From JAPEKQ01 sp964516845 (GTDB taxonomy: Bacteria; Joyebacterota; Joyebacteria; Joyebacterales; Joyebacteraceae), in contig CAZEXP010000001.1 of the NCBI GenBank assembly GCA_964516845.1, positions 62,001 to 126,000 on the forward strand: a DNA stretch of 64,000 bases, given 5' to 3'. The notes beneath the pieces were generated by a model. That model was not told the DNA's origin. It searched no databases and was given only the letters and a program-made list of their open reading frames with translations. Numbering within the stretch: position 1 is the first letter of the stretch; each line of letters begins with the position of its first letter. Made by a program: the position numbers and the translations under genes. Positions 1-8,645 of the stretch are shown one piece after another.

Positions 1-2
1 AC

Positions 3-2447
3 GAGGAATTCGCGCGCATCGGATGGCCGTCGCTCTCCCGGGTGAGAAGGCTGATGCTCGGTGTCAGGAACGGCAACTTCGACGATCCCTTGAGCGCCGT
101 CTCCGGAGAGATATGGATCGACGACATCCGTCTCACCGACGTGCGCAAGGACGCAGGTCTGGCCGAACGTTTGACGGTCGGCGCGAAGTTCGCCGACCTC
201 GTGGATGTCGACTTCGACCTGCGGCACGTCGACGGTGACTTCCACACGCTCAAGCAGACCAGCGGATCGGGTCAGGACAACCTGACCTACAACTTCACGG
301 GCACGCTGAACGCCGACAAGTTCGTGAGCGGGCTCGGGATCTCGACGCCGGTGAACGTGTCATGGAAGCGGTCGGAGACGCGACCGAAGTTCTCGAGCGG
401 TTCGGACATCGTGCTGGACGACCAGCAGAGTCAGGACGAGAAGACGGTCACGGTCGATCGCAGCGCCGCGATGTCTCTCTCTCGCAAGCGCCAGTCGCCG
501 GACTTCTGGACGCATCTGCTCGTGGACGGCCTGTCACTGAGGGGATCGGTGGCGGGCCATGAGAAGCTCTCGCCCACGAAGGCCGACACGTCGAGAACGA
601 TCCGCGGACGGGCATCGTACAAATACTCGCCGGAGAAGAGCGGGATACCGCTCTTCGGGGAGACGCGCATCTTCCTCAAGCCGACGAGCATTCGCTTCAA
701 TTCGGACGTCTATCTGATCCATTCGCAGAACTACGACATCGACGGCGACGGCGTCCAGACACGCCGGAGCGAGACGTTCGACAAGAAGATGAACGGCGAC
801 GCCAATATCGATTTCCAGTTCCTCGAGAACCTCCGAACGACGCACACGGTGGGCTTCAAGAGGGATCTGAGCCAGATCTACCGTCCGTGGGCCGGCCTCA
901 ACATCGGTCGGGAGACGGAGCGCCGCTACGCGAACAGCGCGAGCTTCAATCCGAAGTTCGGTCAGTGGCTCTCTCCCCAGTACAGCTTCAGCTCGTCGTT
1001 CACCGACAATCATGGTCCCGAGGTGCAGCGGACGGGGGACCCGCCGAACGTCCGCGACGTTCGTGCGCAGAGCAACCATCAGGTTCGGGCGAGCTTCGAC
1101 CTCAAGAAGCTGTTCGGGTCCGCTCCCACGAGCCCCCGGAGCGCCGCCGGCGGACACGACCGCGGCAGAGCCGAGGAAGAGCCGGGCAGATCGCGGAGCG
1201 GTCGCACGCCTCGTGATGAGGAGACGGTTCAGGACGACGGGGCCGGTCCGGAGGGCGACGAAGGCGCCGCGGGTGAAGCTGCCGGCGATGTTCAGGAGCG
1301 TGGAGGCGAGATCCCGCTTGAGGCGGGAGACCCGTCGGGGGGTGATGAGGCTCGCGCTCTGGAGGGGGCCGGAGGTCCGGAGGACGGGGGCCGTGATCCG
1401 GAGGACGAGGGCCGTGATCCGAAAGACGAGGGTGGAGGCCCGCGCGGAGAGGGCGATCGCGCACCCGTCGGCGGCGAGGAGCGGGAGATCGAGGGCCCCG
1501 GGCTCTCAGTGCTCGTCGATCCAATCGTCGCATTCATTCGGAAGATGGACGCAATCGAAGGGCGCTATTCGGTCAAACGGAGCTCGCGCTTCGACCGCGT
1601 GCCCTACGACGAGATGCCCGGCTGGAGCTACCGCCTCGGCATCGCCGACGCGGAGGACGCGGACGACAGAACCGTCGAGACGAGCTACGACGCCGGGACG
1701 GGCGTCAAGCTGACGAGTCAGATCCGCATCAAGGGCGACTACAAGCACACGGTCACGAGCAGATGGTACAAGAGCGCGGTGTCCGATTCGGTCGACCTGA
1801 CCACGCAGACCGAGTCGATGAACGAGACGACCAAGGGAAGCCTGTCGTGGTCGGGACTCGAGCGGATCGGTCCGTTGTCCGGGATGTTCAAATCGGTTCG
1901 TGCCAGGAGCGGCGCGGAGTACCGTCGGTCGTACTCGGGTCCGGTAGGTGAGCCGACGAGCAAGGGGAATTCGCTCTCTTTCAGTCCGATCGTCTCGCTC
2001 GACGCGACGCTGACGAACGGTCTGACGGGGAGCTTCTCGTGGGATCGGAAGCGCGCCAATACCTTCAGCCTCAGCGGCGTCGGGTCCGTCACCGAGGACG
2101 TCACGAGTTCCATGAGCCTGACGATGAACTACCGATTCTCAGCGCCGCAGGGACTGAAGCTGCCGTTCTTCGGCCAGAAGCTCAAGTTCGAGAGCAATCT
2201 CGACACGTCGCTGACGTTCAGGACCTCAGCGAAGCAGTCGCGGACGGCTCAGACGGAGGCTCTGCTGTTGAGCGTTGAGCCGAGCGCCTCGACCAAGGAG
2301 TACTCGATCGTCGCGGACGCCACCTACAGCTTCTCGCGAAGCGTCTCCGGCGGCCTTCAGATCAGCTACGCCCAGAGCCGTGATGAGAAACGCGACCAGA
2401 CGCGCCGCACGATCGGCGTTCATCTCTCAGCGGAGTTCAAGTTCTGA
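3..2447 (+). CDS. sprA: SprA-type outer-membrane protein, 3' part (5' end outside the window)
   Basis: The reading frame is open from base 3, so the gene begins upstream of the window and only about 814 C-terminal residues are seen. The text resembles the C-terminal barrel of SprA, the very large outer-membrane translocon of type 9 secretion/gliding systems: a WIDDIRLTDVR-like segment near the start, then many alternating polar/hydrophobic strands, ending SAEFKF with an aromatic last residue as in outer-membrane barrels. Between about residues 370 and 500 a Pro/Glu/Asp/Gly/Arg-rich insert interrupts the strands and carries a 7-residue repeat. The stop overlaps the start of the next gene (TGATG). 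The family call is by recognition of style and motifs; whether a full type 9 system exists cannot be judged here. Confidence 0.8.
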   Translation, partial: EEFARIGWPSLSRVRRLMLGVRNGNFDDPLSAVSGEIWIDDIRLTDVRKDAGLAERLTVGAKFADLVDVDFDLRHVDGDFHTLKQTSGSGQDNLTYNFTGTLNADKFVSGLGISTPVNVSWKRSETRPKFSSGSDIVLDDQQSQDEKTVTVDRSAAMSLSRKRQSPDFWTHLLVDGLSLRGSVAGHEKLSPTKADTSRTIRGRASYKYSPEKSGIPLFGETRIFLKPTSIRFNSDVYLIHSQNYDIDGDGVQTRRSETFDKKMNGDANIDFQFLENLRTTHTVGFKRDLSQIYRPWAGLNIGRETERRYANSASFNPKFGQWLSPQYSFSSSFTDNHGPEVQRTGDPPNVRDVRAQSNHQVRASFDLKKLFGSAPTSPRSAAGGHDRGRAEEEPGRSRSGRTPRDEETVQDDGAGPEGDEGAAGEAAGDVQERGGEIPLEAGDPSGGDEARALEGAGGPEDGGRDPEDEGRDPKDEGGGPRGEGDRAPVGGEEREIEGPGLSVLVDPIVAFIRKMDAIEGRYSVKRSSRFDRVPYDEMPGWSYRLGIADAEDADDRTVETSYDAGTGVKLTSQIRIKGDYKHTVTSRWYKSAVSDSVDLTTQTESMNETTKGSLSWSGLERIGPLSGMFKSVRARSGAEYRRSYSGPVGEPTSKGNSLSFSPIVSLDATLTNGLTGSFSWDRKRANTFSLSGVGSVTEDVTSSMSLTMNYRFSAPQGLKLPFFGQKLKFESNLDTSLTFRTSAKQSRTAQTEALLLSVEPSASTKEYSIVADATYSFSRSVSGGLQISYAQSRDEKRDQTRRTIGVHLSAEFKF
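1377..1439 (+). repeat. 21-bp in-frame tandem repeat in sprA
   Basis: Three consecutive 21-bp units encode PEDGGRD, PEDEGRD and PKDEGGG inside the disordered acidic insert of the SprA-like protein. Units 1 and 2 are nearly identical in DNA and unit 3 is diverged. Confidence 0.75.
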
Positions 2448-3343
2448 TGCCGGTGCTGATGCGAATCCTTGCGGGAATGGCCGTGACCGTGCCGCTCATT
2501 GCGGCAGGATGCGGCGGTGCGCCCGCTTTCGATGGCGATCGCGCCTACGGAGATCTCGTGGCGCAATGCGAGTTCGGCCCGCGATATCCCGGGAGTGACG
2601 GTCACGCCGCTGTGCGTGACTGGCTTGTCGCAGCGCTCGGTGAGTCGGCCGATGAGGTCAGTGTTCAGCGATTCTCGCATGAATGGACCGGCGGAGAGCT
2701 CCAGCTTGGCAATATCATCGCATCGTATCGTCCGGAGGTTCGTGAGCGCGTTCTTCTCGCGGCGCACTGGGATACGCGTTCCGTGGCGGAGCGTGATCCG
2801 GACCCGGCGCGGCGCGGTGAACCGATCCTGGGAGCCAATGACGGAGCGTCCGGCGTGGCCGTGCTCCTGGAACTGGGGCGGATGGTGGCGGAGCGACCGC
2901 CGAACGTCGGTATCGACATCGTGCTTTTCGACGCGGAGGACGGGGGAGACGAGGGCGGCCTCGGCGCATGGTGCATCGGTTCCTCGTACTATGCCTCGCA
3001 TCTGGGGGCCTACTGCCCGCGGTACGCCATCGTGGTCGACATGATCGGCGATTGCGACCTCGAGATCCCCGTGGAACCGTATTCGCGGAGCGTCGCACCG
3101 GAACTGATGCGGCTGGTCTGGGATTCGGCGAAGCGGCTGGGTGTTGCGTCGTTCGTGGAACGAACGGGAACGGCGGTCTACGACGACCACGTTCCGCTGG
3201 CGCTGGCGGGGCTCTCCGTGATCGATCTGATCGATCTGGACTATCCGTACTGGCATACCGTGGAGGACACACCGGACAAGTGCTGCCCGGAGAGTCTCAC
3301 GGATGTCGGTCGCGTGGTGGCGGAGTTCATCTACTCGCTCTAG
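2447..3343 (+). CDS. M28-family peptidase / glutaminyl-peptide cyclotransferase-like lipoprotein
   Basis: A 298-residue exported protein. The N-terminus is hydrophobic and ends in a lipobox (LIAAGC, Cys about 22), so it is probably lipid-anchored. The zinc-peptidase pattern of M28 is present: AAHWDTR (about 105-111), GANDGASG (about 129-136, metal Asp), FDAEDGGDE (about 161-169, acid/base Glu region), VVDMIGD (about 196-202) and a late YWHT histidine (about 271). Size and motif order match bacterial glutaminyl cyclase homologues, which cyclise N-terminal Gln; simple aminopeptidase activity is the alternative. It overlaps sprA by one base and is probably co-transcribed, which would suit maturation of secreted proteins. 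That link is inference. Confidence 0.8.
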   Translation: MPVLMRILAGMAVTVPLIAAGCGGAPAFDGDRAYGDLVAQCEFGPRYPGSDGHAAVRDWLVAALGESADEVSVQRFSHEWTGGELQLGNIIASYRPEVRERVLLAAHWDTRSVAERDPDPARRGEPILGANDGASGVAVLLELGRMVAERPPNVGIDIVLFDAEDGGDEGGLGAWCIGSSYYASHLGAYCPRYAIVVDMIGDCDLEIPVEPYSRSVAPELMRLVWDSAKRLGVASFVERTGTAVYDDHVPLALAGLSVIDLIDLDYPYWHTVEDTPDKCCPESLTDVGRVVAEFIYSL

Positions 3344-3363
3344 AGCACGCTGGGTGTTGGCCT

Positions 3364-3433
3364 GCGGAATCGGCGGGCATTTGTGCCCGCCGATTCCGCC
3401 CAGCTGTTCTGCGCCCTGCGGGCGCAGAACAGC
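3364..3433 (+). terminator. Two tandem perfect hairpins after the M28 gene
   Basis: The first hairpin has 16-bp perfect arms (GCGGAATCGGCGGGCA at 3364-3379 and its complement at 3384-3399, loop TTTG). The second has 14-bp perfect arms (3403-3416 and 3420-3433, loop TGC). No long T-run follows, so this is either a factor-assisted or bidirectional terminator, or a palindromic repeat element. Confidence 0.6.
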
Positions 3434-3465
3434 CATACACTTAAGCCTTCCTGCACAGTTTTCCC

Positions 3466-3494
3466 TTGCACGCTCTCTCATCACATGCTAAGTT
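3466..3494 (+). promoter_or_regulatory. Sigma70-type promoter for the rimP-nusA-infB operon
   Basis: TTGCAC (3466-3471), a 17-bp spacer and TAAGTT (3489-3494), preceded by TGC (extended -10). The expected transcription start is about 3500-3502. Confidence 0.6.
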
Positions 3495-3502
3495 GTCATC
3501 GG

Positions 3503-3527
3503 GAAGTGGGCGGTCGGCCCACTTTTT
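3503..3527 (+). promoter_or_regulatory. Terminator-like hairpin at the 5' end of the rimP leader
   Basis: Stem AGTGGGC (3505-3511) and GCCCACT (3517-3523), loop GGTCG, followed directly by T3523-T3527. It looks like an intrinsic terminator but lies almost at the predicted 5' end of the transcript, so it could instead be a protective 5' stem or an attenuator used by an upstream start. Confidence 0.5.
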
Positions 3528-3552
3528 GAGTGTCTGGGCGTGGAGAACAACC

Positions 3553-4008
3553 GTGGGCGCAACCGATGAGAGGCTCTTCGAGCTGACGTACGAGCTTGTC
3601 CAAGGCAAGGGATTCGCCCTCGTGGACGTCCGCGAGACGGCGGAGTACGGCCGTCGGATCTTCCGCTTCTTCATCGACCGCGACGAGGGAGTCTCCGCGG
3701 CCGACTGCAGTGCGGTCAGCCGGGAGCTTTCGTACTTTCTGGATGCCGAGGATCCGGTCGAGGGCGCGTACTCGCTTGAGGTGAGTTCGCCCGGCCTGGA
3801 CCACGACCTCGTCAGAGAGCGGGAGTATGCCCATTTCGGAGGCCGTGTTGTACGCCTGGTGCTTCGGAAGCCGATCGACGGCGCAGGCAGCGTTGTGATC
3901 GGGGAGCTCGTGTGCGCTTCCGGTGGTCAGGTCACGATCAGACACGCAGAGCACGGAGAGATCCGCATCGCTCTGACCGACGTAGCCAAGGCACGGCTGG
4001 AGTTCTAG
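3553..4008 (+). CDS. rimP: Ribosome maturation factor RimP
   Basis: A 151-residue protein needed for 30S subunit assembly. The GTG at 3553 is chosen because GGAG (3542-3545) lies 7 bases upstream and the protein then starts MGATDERLFELTYELV, the usual RimP N-terminus. Longer in-frame versions would begin inside the promoter. The N-terminal domain contains the conserved LEVSSPGLDHDL segment (about 77-88), and the C-terminal SH3-like domain ends ALTDVAKARLEF. It is the first gene of the rimP-nusA-infB operon, followed by a 107-bp gap with no gene. Confidence 0.93.
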   Translation: MGATDERLFELTYELVQGKGFALVDVRETAEYGRRIFRFFIDRDEGVSAADCSAVSRELSYFLDAEDPVEGAYSLEVSSPGLDHDLVREREYAHFGGRVVRLVLRKPIDGAGSVVIGELVCASGGQVTIRHAEHGEIRIALTDVAKARLEF

Positions 4009-4115
4009 ACGGCGTGGTCGGTTCGTCTGGCACCGCGAGGCCGCGATACGCCGCGGCCGGCTGCGGCGCCGCGCCGCCCCAGTGGCGGCATGCTGAAATA
4101 CAAGGAGATCGTCTG

Positions 4116-5899
4116 ATGAACACGGGAGTACTTGAGGCGCTACGTCGGATATCGAGGACGAAGCAGCTCGACAGCGCCATCCTCGTCGAGGCGCTCGAGG
4201 CTGGAATCGTCTCGGCTGCGCGCAAGAAGTTCGGTCCCGTCGCGGAAATCGAGGTGGTCATCGACGAGGAGGACGACTCGCTGTGTGTCTACCTCAACAA
4301 GACGGTGGTGGAGGATGTTGAGGACGGATCGATCCAGATCGAACTCGACGAGGCGCACGAGTACGACCCGACTGTCAATGTGGGGGACGTTCTTCCCGTT
4401 GAGGTTCCGCTCGACGACTTCGGCCGCAACGCCATCCAGGCGGCGAAACAGATCGTCGTGCAGCGCGTGCGCGAGGCCGAACGCGAGCAGATCTACGAGG
4501 AATTCCAGGACCGGATAGGCGAGATCATCACTGGCGACGTCCAGCAGATCGAGCGCGGCGGCATGGTCGTCAATCTCGGCAGGACGGAGGCTCTGCTGCC
4601 GCCACGTGAGCAGATCCGGCGCGAGCGCTATCGTCAGGGCGACCGGATCCGGGCCTACCTGGTGTCGGTCGAGAAGACGACCAAGGGTCCGCAGATCATC
4701 CTGTCACGGACGCATCCGAACTTCCTGAAGAAGCTCTTCCGCATGGAGGTCCCGGAGATCTACGACTCGGTCGTGGAGATCATGGCGATCGCGCGCGAGG
4801 CGGGCGGCCGGTCCAAGGTTGCGGTCATCTCGCATGACGAACGTGTCGATCCCGTGGGCGCCTGCGTCGGCGTCAAGGGTTCGAGGATCCAGACGATCGT
4901 GCGTGAGCTCTCGGGCGAGAAGATCGACATCGTCCCGTTCAGCTCCGATCCCTCCGTGCTCGTGAGCCGGGCGCTGAATCCGGCGAAGGTCTCGCGAGCA
5001 GTCGTCAACGATGCCGAGCATTCCGTGAAGGCCATCGTGCCGGACGACCAGCTGTCGCTGGCGATCGGCCGCGGTGGCCAGAACGCGCGGCTTGCCGCGA
5101 AGCTCACCGGTTGGAAGATCGACATCGTCGGCGAGACGGAACACACCCGCGAGCTGGAGGTCAACCTGGCGCAGCGCGTCGACGTAAGCGAGCTTCCGGG
5201 CGTGGGTCCGAAGCTCGCTCAGTCGCTTGTCGACGCGGGGTATCGCCACGTGCAGGACCTTGAGGGCATGGCGACGGAAGACCTGCTCAAGGTCGAAGGC
5301 ATCGGCGAGAAGACCGCGGAGAAGATTTCGATTGCGGTCGCCGCTGTGCTCGAAGTCCTCGAAGAGCAGAAGCAGCAGATGCTCCGCGAGATGGAGGAGA
5401 AGGCGCGCTCCGAGGCCATGGCAATCCAGGAAGCCGTGGATCGGAGGGCGGACGACGACGAGATGCGCGAGGACGCGTCCTCCGAGGAGGACGATGAAGA
5501 GCCGTCTGAGGATGAGGAGCCGTCCGATGACGGCGAGCTGTCCGACGAGAACGATCCATCTGAGGATGAGGAGCCGTCCGATGACGGCGAGCTGTCCGAC
5601 GAGAACGATCCATNNNNNNNNNNNNNNNNNNNNNNNNNNNNNNNNNNNNNNNNNNNNNNNNNNNNNNNNNNNNNNNNNNNNNNNNNNNNNNNNNNNNNNN
5701 NNNNNNNNNNNNNTCTGAGGATGAGGAGCCGTCCGATGACGGCGAGCTGTCCGACGAGAACGATCCATCTGAGGATGAGGAACCGTCCGATGACGGCGAG
5801 CTGTCCGACGAGAACGATCCATCTGACGAGGAGGAGTCGCCCGAGGACGACGAGGCGATAGACGACTCCAAGACCGAAGAGGATATCGAAACCATGTGA
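4116..5899 (+). CDS. nusA: Transcription factor NusA with acidic tandem-repeat tail (contains assembly gap)
   Basis: NusA binds RNA polymerase and controls pausing, termination and antitermination. The start is ATG 4116 with AAGGAG at 4102-4107. Domains in order: N-terminal RNAP-binding domain (about 1-125), S1 (about 135-200), KH1 with GVKGSRI (about 245-290), KH2 with GRGGQNARLA (about 310-355), and a helix-hairpin-helix segment with LPGVGPKLAQ and KVEGIGEKTAE (about 360-410). An acidic tail follows, made of 18-residue repeats. The tail contains 100 N (5614-5713). The frame differs before and after the gap only because 100 is an arbitrary gap size; both sides are plainly the same repeat and the gene ends DIETM at 5899. 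ATG/TGA at the end abuts infB. Confidence 0.93.
5505..5821 (+). repeat. 54-bp in-frame tandem repeats in nusA tail
   Basis: Four units of 54 bp are visible, two before the gap (5505-5558, 5559-5612) and two after it (5714-5767, 5768-5821). They encode SEDEEPSDDGELSDENDP. The only difference noted by eye is one synonymous change (GAG to GAA) in the last unit. The number of units inside the gap is unknown. Confidence 0.95.
5614..5713. other. Assembly gap (100 N)
   Basis: Exactly 100 N, a conventional placeholder for a gap of unknown size. It falls in a 54-bp repeat array that short reads would not span. To keep frame and repeat register the missing sequence should be a multiple of 54 minus 1 (53, 107, 161 and so on). 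Confidence 0.97.
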
Positions 5900-5925
5900 C
5901 CACGAGTCTGAACAGGGGGAGCCGC

Positions 5926-8250
5926 GTGCCCAAGAAACGAGTCTATCAGGTTGCCAAGGAGTTTCGCATATCGACCGAAGCTCTGATTGGCATGCTCAAG
6001 AAGCTTGGCGTCGAGGTCAAGACGCACATGAACTCGATCGACGACGACGTCATCGAGAAAGTGCGTGTTGAGTTCGAGAAGGAGAAGGACGCCGTCAAGC
6101 TCGAGTATGCCAAGAAGGTCAAGAAGGCGGCAGCCGAACGAGCCAAGGCGGCCCCCAAGCAGAAGCCCAGGACCGACGCGCCGCAGGCCGGCAAGCCGAA
6201 GGGTGAGCAGGCGAAGAGCAACGAGCCGAAGACGACGGGTGGGGGACAGGCGAAGGGGCGGACAGACGCTCGTGGTGCGCAGCCGGGCCGTGTAGTTCAG
6301 CAGGGACAGGCCGCGCGGAAGCCGGCCGGCGGCAAGGGCAGGAAGAAGCGGAGACCGAGGGTCGATCAGAAGAGTGTTGAAGAAGCCGTGAGGCGCACGC
6401 TTGCCGGTGGAGGCGACCGGAAGACGAAGCGCCGGCGGAAGCGCGACCGCGCACCGGGAGAGGCTGCGGCGGTCGACGAGAAGCTCCTGATCCCGGAGTT
6501 CGCGTCCGTGTCCGAGTTCGCCGAGCAGCTCGAGGTTCCGCCCAACGAGGTCATCAAGAAGTGCCTGGATCTCGGACTGATGGTCACGATCAACCAGCGG
6601 CTCGATGAGGACACACTCGTCCTCCTGGCCGAGGAGTTCGACGAGGAGATCGAGTTCCTCCGGGAGTATGGCGATGACATCCTCGAAGAGGAGCAGATCA
6701 AGGCGATCGGAGGCGCGAGCGAAACGCCGCGTCCGCCGGTGGTCGTCGTCATGGGGCACGTCGACCATGGCAAGACGTTGCTTCTGGATTACATCCGCAA
6801 TGCGAACGTCATCGCCGGCGAGGCCGGCGGCATCACGCAGCACATCGGCGCGTACGAGGTTATCGTCGAAGGCAAGGCCATTACGTTCCTCGACACGCCG
6901 GGCCACGAGGCATTCACAGCCATGCGTGCGCGCGGCGCTCAGATCACGGACGTCGTTGTGCTCGTTGTGGCGGCCGATGATGGTGTGATGCCCCAGACGA
7001 TCGAGGCGATCGACCACGCCAAGGCGGCGGCGGTCCCCATCATCGTTGCGGTGAACAAATCCGATCTTCCGGCGGCGAATCCCGACAAGGTCAGGAACGA
7101 GCTCGCAGGCCGTGGCCTCGTCGTGGAGGAGTGGGGCGGTGAAGTCGTGGCCGTCGACACATCCGCGAAGACGGGCGTGGGCGTCGACAAGCTGCTGGAG
7201 ATGATCCTTATCCAGTCGGAGGTTCTGGAGCTCACGGCTGTTGAAGAGGCTCCGGCGCGCGGTGTCGTCGTTGAGGTCGAGAAGGAGCGTGGCCGGGGTA
7301 TTGTCGCCACGGTGTTGGTCCAGTCGGGAACGCTGATCGTGGGCGACAGCTTCGTCGTGGGGCAGGCGGACGGCAAGGTGAGGGCTCTCTACAATGAGCG
7401 CGGCCATGTCGTCGATTCAGCCGGGCCGTCGACGCCGGTTGTGGTGTCGGGGCTCACAAGCGTGCCGCAGGCGGGTGACGTGTTCGCCGTGGTGCCCGAT
7501 GATCGCATGGCTCGCAACATCAGCGCGAAGCGGCGCCAGCAGCAGTGGGAGCGGCAGACCCGCTTCCAGAACCGCGTGACGCTCGAGGATCTCCATCGAC
7601 AGATCAGAGAGGGCGGCATGAAGGAGCTGCGACTCGTCATCAAGGGTGACGTGGACGGCTCGGTCGGCGCTCTCGCGGATTCGCTGGAACGGCTTTCGAC
7701 AGGCGAGGTCAAGGTCGAGGTGATCAGAAAGGGCGTGGGCGCCGTAACAGAGACGGACGTGCTTCTCGCGGCGGCTTCGAACGCGGTCATCGTCGGGTTC
7801 CACATCGGGGCTTCGGTTCGGGTGAGGGAGCTGTCGAGACGCGAGCACGTCGAGATCCGGCTGTATCGAGTGATCTACGAGGCGGTCGAAGACATCCATG
7901 CGGCGATGGAGGGCATGCTCGAGCCTGAGCAGCGCGAGATCGTCGTCGGCACCGCCGAGGTCCGCGAGGTGTTCAGGATTCCGAACCGGGGTTCCATCGC
8001 GGGTTCGTACGTGCTGTCGGGCGTGGTGAAGAGAAACGCCCGTGCAAGACTTGTCCGCAACGAGATGGTGATCCATGAGGGTCCCGTCAACTCGCTGAAG
8101 CGTTTCAAAGATGACGTGCGAGAGGTGCAGACCGGCTTCGAGTGTGGTATCGGAATCGACGGTACCGACGACATGCAGGCCGGTGATCTCATCGAGGTGA
8201 TCGCGATCGAAGAGGTTGCGAGGAAACTCGGGGCGCCCAGCTCGGCGTAG
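5926..8250 (+). CDS. infB: Translation initiation factor IF-2
   Basis: A 774-residue GTPase that delivers fMet-tRNA to the 30S subunit. GTG 5926 is preferred: GGGGGA ends at 5920, and the protein then begins MPKKRVYQVAKEF, the typical IF-2 N-terminus. GTG 5896, overlapping the nusA stop, is also in frame. Domains: a first IF2N helix bundle (about 1-55), a Lys/Ala/Pro-rich linker (about 60-185), a second IF2N (about 190-245), then the G domain with GHVDHGKT (about 277-284), DTPGHEAF (about 323), NKSD (about 378) and SAK, followed by EF-Tu-like, alpha/beta and C2 domains. Length and order are normal for the family. Confidence 0.96.
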   Translation: MPKKRVYQVAKEFRISTEALIGMLKKLGVEVKTHMNSIDDDVIEKVRVEFEKEKDAVKLEYAKKVKKAAAERAKAAPKQKPRTDAPQAGKPKGEQAKSNEPKTTGGGQAKGRTDARGAQPGRVVQQGQAARKPAGGKGRKKRRPRVDQKSVEEAVRRTLAGGGDRKTKRRRKRDRAPGEAAAVDEKLLIPEFASVSEFAEQLEVPPNEVIKKCLDLGLMVTINQRLDEDTLVLLAEEFDEEIEFLREYGDDILEEEQIKAIGGASETPRPPVVVVMGHVDHGKTLLLDYIRNANVIAGEAGGITQHIGAYEVIVEGKAITFLDTPGHEAFTAMRARGAQITDVVVLVVAADDGVMPQTIEAIDHAKAAAVPIIVAVNKSDLPAANPDKVRNELAGRGLVVEEWGGEVVAVDTSAKTGVGVDKLLEMILIQSEVLELTAVEEAPARGVVVEVEKERGRGIVATVLVQSGTLIVGDSFVVGQADGKVRALYNERGHVVDSAGPSTPVVVSGLTSVPQAGDVFAVVPDDRMARNISAKRRQQQWERQTRFQNRVTLEDLHRQIREGGMKELRLVIKGDVDGSVGALADSLERLSTGEVKVEVIRKGVGAVTETDVLLAAASNAVIVGFHIGASVRVRELSRREHVEIRLYRVIYEAVEDIHAAMEGMLEPEQREIVVGTAEVREVFRIPNRGSIAGSYVLSGVVKRNARARLVRNEMVIHEGPVNSLKRFKDDVREVQTGFECGIGIDGTDDMQAGDLIEVIAIEEVARKLGAPSSA

Positions 8251-8298
8251 CGGCGGTCTCCACCCGCCGGACGCCAGGCGGGGCGAGCGAGGCGCACC

Positions 8299-8580
8299 AT
8301 GATGATTGGTACGCTCAGGACCGACCTTCTCATCCGCGAGAGCAGATCGTTGAAGGATCGGCGTCGCGTTGTGAACAGCCTGAAGGATCGCATTCGCGCG
8401 CGGTTCAACGTCTCGGTCGCCGACGTCGGAGACCAGAATCTGTGGCAGCGCGCAGTGCTTGTCGTAGCGGTCGTCTCCAATGACGGCCGCTTCGCCAATG
8501 AGGTTCTGTCGAAGGTGCTGCGACTCATAGAATCCGAACCGCGGGTTGAGCTGCTGGACCAGTCGATGGACTACCTGTAG
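8299..8580 (+). CDS. YlxP-like protein (DUF503)
   Basis: A 93-residue protein with the DUF503 pattern: MMIGTLRTDLLIRESRSLKDRRRVV at the N-terminus, then FNVSVADVGDQNLWQRAVLVVAVVSND. It sits between infB and rbfA, the usual place of ylxP in Firmicutes and many other phyla. Its function is unsettled; a ribosome-assembly or translation role is suggested by position only. ATG 8299 or the adjacent ATG 8302 could be the start. Confidence 0.88.
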   Translation: MMIGTLRTDLLIRESRSLKDRRRVVNSLKDRIRARFNVSVADVGDQNLWQRAVLVVAVVSNDGRFANEVLSKVLRLIESEPRVELLDQSMDYL

Positions 8581-8645
8581 TCGGTGCAGAGCTGGAGGCC
8601 GAGCGGCGGGCCGATGTCCGCGGACGGCGAGGCCGAGGAGGCGGT

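Noticed and set aside
1012..1713. Alternative Arg-rich frame across the SprA insert
   Set aside because: The strands on both sides are in the sprA frame without interruption. The alternative frame is a shadow of the Gly/Glu/Asp-rich codons.
5505..5821. CRISPR array
   Set aside because: The units are contiguous 54-bp coding repeats with no spacers and keep the nusA frame.
5614..5861. Apparent frameshift splitting nusA at the N-run
   Set aside because: The N-run is exactly 100, an arbitrary filler. The same 54-bp repeat continues in frame on the far side and the gene ends normally at 5899.
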